From Gammaproteobacteria bacterium (GTDB taxonomy: Bacteria > Pseudomonadota > Gammaproteobacteria > Eutrophobiales > Eutrophobiaceae): 8,757 nt of DNA. Numbering within the stretch: the stretch's first letter is position 1; each line of letters opens with the position of its first letter. The translations under genes and the position numbers were made by a program. This document shows positions 6,533 through 8,757 of this stretch, piece by piece. Under the pieces are notes generated by a model. That model saw only the letters and a program-made list of their open reading frames with translations, was not told the DNA's origin and did no database searches. The stretch spans positions 1 through 8,757 of the forward strand of contig JABHFC010000103.1 of the NCBI GenBank assembly GCA_018676275.1, given 5' to 3'.

Positions 6533-6862
6533 TCAATTATGATTACGGGAAACATATACCCATAATTGCTCTATTTCTTCCGGATCAAAAATCTTACCAA
6601 AGGAGGGCATAAAGCCTTTGCCCTTGCTGACCGATTCCAAAAAACGTTCCTTCTTATCAAGCGGAAATTCTTTTAGGTTAAAACTTGAGGTGCCGGGGTT
6701 CTGCATGTTCTTACCATGGCAATTAGCACAACTTAAGTCATAAAGTTCTTCGCCATATTCATAATCTTCATCAACCCCTCCTGCCTGCACCGATACTATG
6801 CTTAGCATTATACAAACCAGACTAAATGCTTTTGAAGAAAATGATCGATATCTGGTTTGCAA
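6533..6862 (-). CDS. Small periplasmic mono-haem cytochrome c, probable electron acceptor of the PQQ dehydrogenase
   Basis: A 109-residue class I-type cytochrome c. A signal peptide covers about residues 1-27 (basic start MQTRYRS, hydrophobic core, cleavage near VQA). One haem-binding site CANCHG is at 45-50, and the likely distal ligand Met85 is in GFMPSFG. The C-terminal helix IEQLWVYVSRNHN is typical. The mature protein is only about 82 residues, near the minimum for the fold. It is encoded 34 bases after the PQQ dehydrogenase, as expected for the dedicated electron carrier of a quinoprotein lacking its own haem domain, which would pass electrons to a terminal oxidase. The start is a TTG at 6862: an in-frame stop lies shortly upstream, and the first ATG (residue 19) would cut away the basic part of the signal peptide. 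No clear Shine-Dalgarno is visible, so expression may be modest. Confidence 0.9.
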   Translation of the reverse strand: MQTRYRSFSSKAFSLVCIMLSIVSVQAGGVDEDYEYGEELYDLSCANCHGKNMQNPGTSSFNLKEFPLDKKERFLESVSKGKGFMPSFGKIFDPEEIEQLWVYVSRNHN

Positions 6863-6896
6863 TTTTTGAGTTATCCGGATTTACTGAAAATTGATG

Positions 6897-8582
6897 TTAT
6901 TTAACAAGAGCAAAAGTAAGTAGTGTTCCACCCTTTGGTACATGTTTTAGGCGTTCATCACCTGAGTATCTTGCATATAAACCACCGATGCCACTGGCAA
7001 TAGTAATATACTGCGTGCCCTCGAATTGCCATGTGATCGGTTGGCCAACAATCCCAGAGCCCGTTTGAAAGGACCACAGTTGTTTACCGTCGTCTTTATC
7101 ATAGGCAATAAATTCACCTGTATGTGTGCCGGTAAAAACCAGTCCGCCAGCAGTATTCATTACTGCAGAATAGTTGGGTGATAACTGCGGTACTTCCCAC
7201 TTTGATTTTCCTGTAAGTGGATCGATTGCTTTTAGATAGCCTCGATAAGGTTGTGATTCATCCCAGCTAAAAGCAAACTTCACACCAAAGTAGGGTAGAC
7301 CAGGACGATACTTAACCTTGCTGAACTTATAAGTCATCGCGTAATGATTGGTATTCACAAAGGCTGTATTTGACTCAGGATCATAAGCCATAGGTGACCA
7401 GTTTTTACCTCCGGTATTGGCAGGCCAGAGAGTTATTTCTTCTCCGGTTTTACGGAGTTTCTTAAATAATGCCGACTCAATTGGACGTCCGGTTTTATCA
7501 ATACCATCAGCCCAGTTCACCTTTACAAATTTATTTGCATCTATGAACTCACCCGATTCTCTGTCGATAATGTAAAAGAAGCCGTTTCTGTTGGCTTGCA
7601 TGATCACTTTCCTGGCATGACCATCAATTTTTAAATCGCTAATAATGAATTCGTTGTTTCCATCGTAATCAAAAGGATCGTTGGGCGAGAACTGAAAGTA
7701 CCAGGCCATCTCTCCAGTTTTTGGTTTTAATGCGAGGACAGAATTGCTATAAAGATTATCACCCGGGCGAACACTTGAATTATAAGGAGCGGGATTGCCT
7801 ACACCCCAGTAAAGCAAATCCAGTTCTGGATCATAGGAGCCGGTTAACCAGGTAGAACCACCCCCCAGTTTCCAGCTGTCATCGTCAGGCCAGGTTTCAC
7901 TGCCAGGCTCGCCTGGTGAAGGAATTGTGTAACGTCGCCATAGACGTTTACCTGTTTCCGGATCCCAACCATCAATAAAACAACGTGCGCCATGATCAGC
8001 TCCGGATACTCCGCTTATCAAAACACCATTTGCGATAAGAGGAGCAACATTCATCGACAACCCGATCCTGTCCTCAATGTCAGCAAAAGCATCGGACTGC
8101 CAGGCCAGCTCACCACTTGTTATGTCATAGGCATAAAGCTTTCCATCCATGCTGCCTCTATATAGTTTGTTGTTATAAATAGCAGCACCGCGATTAGTAA
8201 CGCCACAGCATGCATAGCGGAGGGTGTCTTTATCGTACTCTATGGTCTTTTTCCAAATCTCTTTGCCGGTGACGCCATCGATGGCTATTGTTGTATTATG
8301 TGTAACGAAATAAATTATGCCTTCATAAACGAGAGGAAAAGCCTGCTGACCACGGTCATCATCGAGACTGTAAATCCATTTTGGTGCAAGTCGTGAAATA
8401 TTGCCCTTGTTAATATTCTTTAAAGGACTGTGGCGTTGTTGCTTGTAGCCCATTCCATAGACAGTTACATTTTTTGTATCATTCTCATCATTGATTAAGT
8501 CACTTTTTGTTGGCCCTTGCGCATGGGCGACAGCGACAATGAATAAAACGCTAACGCAAGACAATAATGTTTTTTTTATCAT
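6897..8582 (-). CDS. PQQ-dependent alcohol dehydrogenase, soluble periplasmic type, predicted lanthanide-binding
   Basis: A 561-residue quinoprotein that oxidises an alcohol or aldehyde in the periplasm. The signal peptide runs about residues 1-21, ending AHA. The beta-propeller repeats show as W-docking motifs such as TGKEIW, SGELAW, TGKRLW and DGKQLW. Family landmarks: the vicinal disulfide CC at 125-126 in YACCGVTNRG, W245 in GGGSTW, the metal-ligand Asn263 in VGNPAPYN, the catalytic Asp305 in NDPFDYDG, Arg332 in NRNGFFYIIDR, and GGKNW at 391-395. Asp307, two residues after the catalytic Asp, is the hallmark of lanthanide-dependent XoxF/PedH enzymes. Two cofactor-site positions deviate: GAD at 194-196 where GAE is usual, and RGQQ at 77-80 where RGQE is usual. 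There is no C-terminal haem domain, hence the separate cytochrome next door. Substrate and metal are predictions. The ATG start is followed by an A8 run, with an AT-rich leader and no clear Shine-Dalgarno. Confidence 0.95.
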   Translation of the reverse strand: MIKKTLLSCVSVLFIVAVAHAQGPTKSDLINDENDTKNVTVYGMGYKQQRHSPLKNINKGNISRLAPKWIYSLDDDRGQQAFPLVYEGIIYFVTHNTTIAIDGVTGKEIWKKTIEYDKDTLRYACCGVTNRGAAIYNNKLYRGSMDGKLYAYDITSGELAWQSDAFADIEDRIGLSMNVAPLIANGVLISGVSGADHGARCFIDGWDPETGKRLWRRYTIPSPGEPGSETWPDDDSWKLGGGSTWLTGSYDPELDLLYWGVGNPAPYNSSVRPGDNLYSNSVLALKPKTGEMAWYFQFSPNDPFDYDGNNEFIISDLKIDGHARKVIMQANRNGFFYIIDRESGEFIDANKFVKVNWADGIDKTGRPIESALFKKLRKTGEEITLWPANTGGKNWSPMAYDPESNTAFVNTNHYAMTYKFSKVKYRPGLPYFGVKFAFSWDESQPYRGYLKAIDPLTGKSKWEVPQLSPNYSAVMNTAGGLVFTGTHTGEFIAYDKDDGKQLWSFQTGSGIVGQPITWQFEGTQYITIASGIGGLYARYSGDERLKHVPKGGTLLTFALVK

Positions 8583-8615
8583 TAGAATTAAAAATTAAAT
8601 TAAAATTTAGCGAAA

Positions 8616-8621
8616 ATTATA
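8616..8621 (-). promoter_or_regulatory. Possible -10 box for the dehydrogenase-cytochrome-amidase operon
   Basis: A perfect TATAAT on the minus strand lies 34-39 bases before the dehydrogenase ATG and would give a short leader. No good -35 hexamer sits at 16-18 bases, and the region is very AT-rich, so a chance match is possible. Activator-dependent transcription would fit the weak -35. Confidence 0.3.
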
Positions 8622-8633
8622 AATAATGCAATT

Positions 8634-8659
8634 ACGTTTCTGTTTTAAAACGTCAGAAA
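8634..8659. promoter_or_regulatory. Overlapping inverted repeats upstream of the dehydrogenase, possible operator
   Basis: ACGTTT (8634-8639) pairs with AAACGT (8648-8653), and TTTCTG (8637-8642) pairs with CAGAAA (8654-8659), with the TTTTAAAA palindrome between them. They overlap the position where a -35 region would be for the TATAAT at 8621-8616. A dimeric regulator site is plausible; no known regulator consensus is recognised. Confidence 0.3.
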
Positions 8660-8688
8660 TGGATGAGTCGCAGTGTACGGCAGTATAC

Positions 8689-8757
8689 TTATTTTAATTC
8701 TGCCATGATGGCGTTGTAGGAGGCATCAAGATTCATATGGATTAATTTTTCCATTTC
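8689..8757 (-). CDS. C-terminal 22 codons of a probable upstream minus-strand gene
   Basis: The minus strand is open from the window edge to a TAA at 8691-8689, and the peptide ends MNLDASYNAIMAELK. Codon use and composition look ordinary for the neighbourhood, and the sequence turns markedly AT-rich only after the stop, as expected at a gene end. The fragment is too short to name a family. It could be a chance frame. If real, this gene lies 106 bases upstream of the dehydrogenase on the same strand. Confidence 0.4.
   Translation of the reverse strand, partial: EMEKLIHMNLDASYNAIMAELK

Noticed and set aside
8583..8688. Riboswitch upstream of the dehydrogenase
   Set aside because: The probable leader is under 35 bases if the TATAAT is used and contains no stable conserved fold.

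Overview
The window looks like a stretch of chromosome from a Gram-negative, respiratory, probably gammaproteobacterial and perhaps marine heterotroph. The indications are an AT-leaning composition, an ActP/DUF485 carboxylate-transporter pair, and a periplasmic PQQ dehydrogenase with its own c-type cytochrome. The taxonomic placement is inference. There are eight well-supported protein-coding genes, two of them judged partial or of uncertain start, plus a probable 22-codon tail of a ninth at the right edge.

Left block, plus strand (1-3647): the C-terminal part of an AMP-forming acyl-CoA ligase (its N-terminus lies outside the window), a small SRPBCC-like protein of unknown function, a two-helix DUF485-type membrane protein, and an ActP-like sodium/carboxylate symporter. 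The last two are separated by one base. Together they suggest uptake of a small carboxylate and its activation to a CoA thioester.

Middle (3648-3887): a 240-base gene-free gap holds the most striking non-coding structure of the window. This is an element of about 166-170 bp bounded by perfect 17-bp terminal inverted repeats. It contains nested hairpins, one of which resembles an intrinsic terminator for plus-strand transcription and another for minus-strand transcription. A separate set of competing inverted repeats overlaps the symporter stop codon. After the gap comes a 12-helix MFS transporter (3888-5051, plus), convergent with the next block.

Right block, minus strand (8582 to 5080): a soluble periplasmic PQQ-dependent alcohol dehydrogenase, a very small mono-haem cytochrome c, and an amidase-signature hydrolase, each separated by 34 bases, so probably one operon. 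The dehydrogenase has the Asp-Tyr-Asp arrangement (D305/D307) known from lanthanide-dependent XoxF/PedH-type enzymes. It also differs from the usual consensus at two other cofactor-site positions (Gln for Glu at 80, Asp for Glu at 196). A possible promoter and overlapping palindromes lie upstream of it.

A working hypothesis is that the periplasmic dehydrogenase oxidises an alcohol or aldehyde and passes electrons to the small cytochrome. The amidase would release acid from an amide in the cytoplasm, the transporters would move the acids, and the ligase would commit them to CoA-linked catabolism. The substrate cannot be read from the sequence. I see no rRNA, tRNA, CRISPR array or transposase gene.
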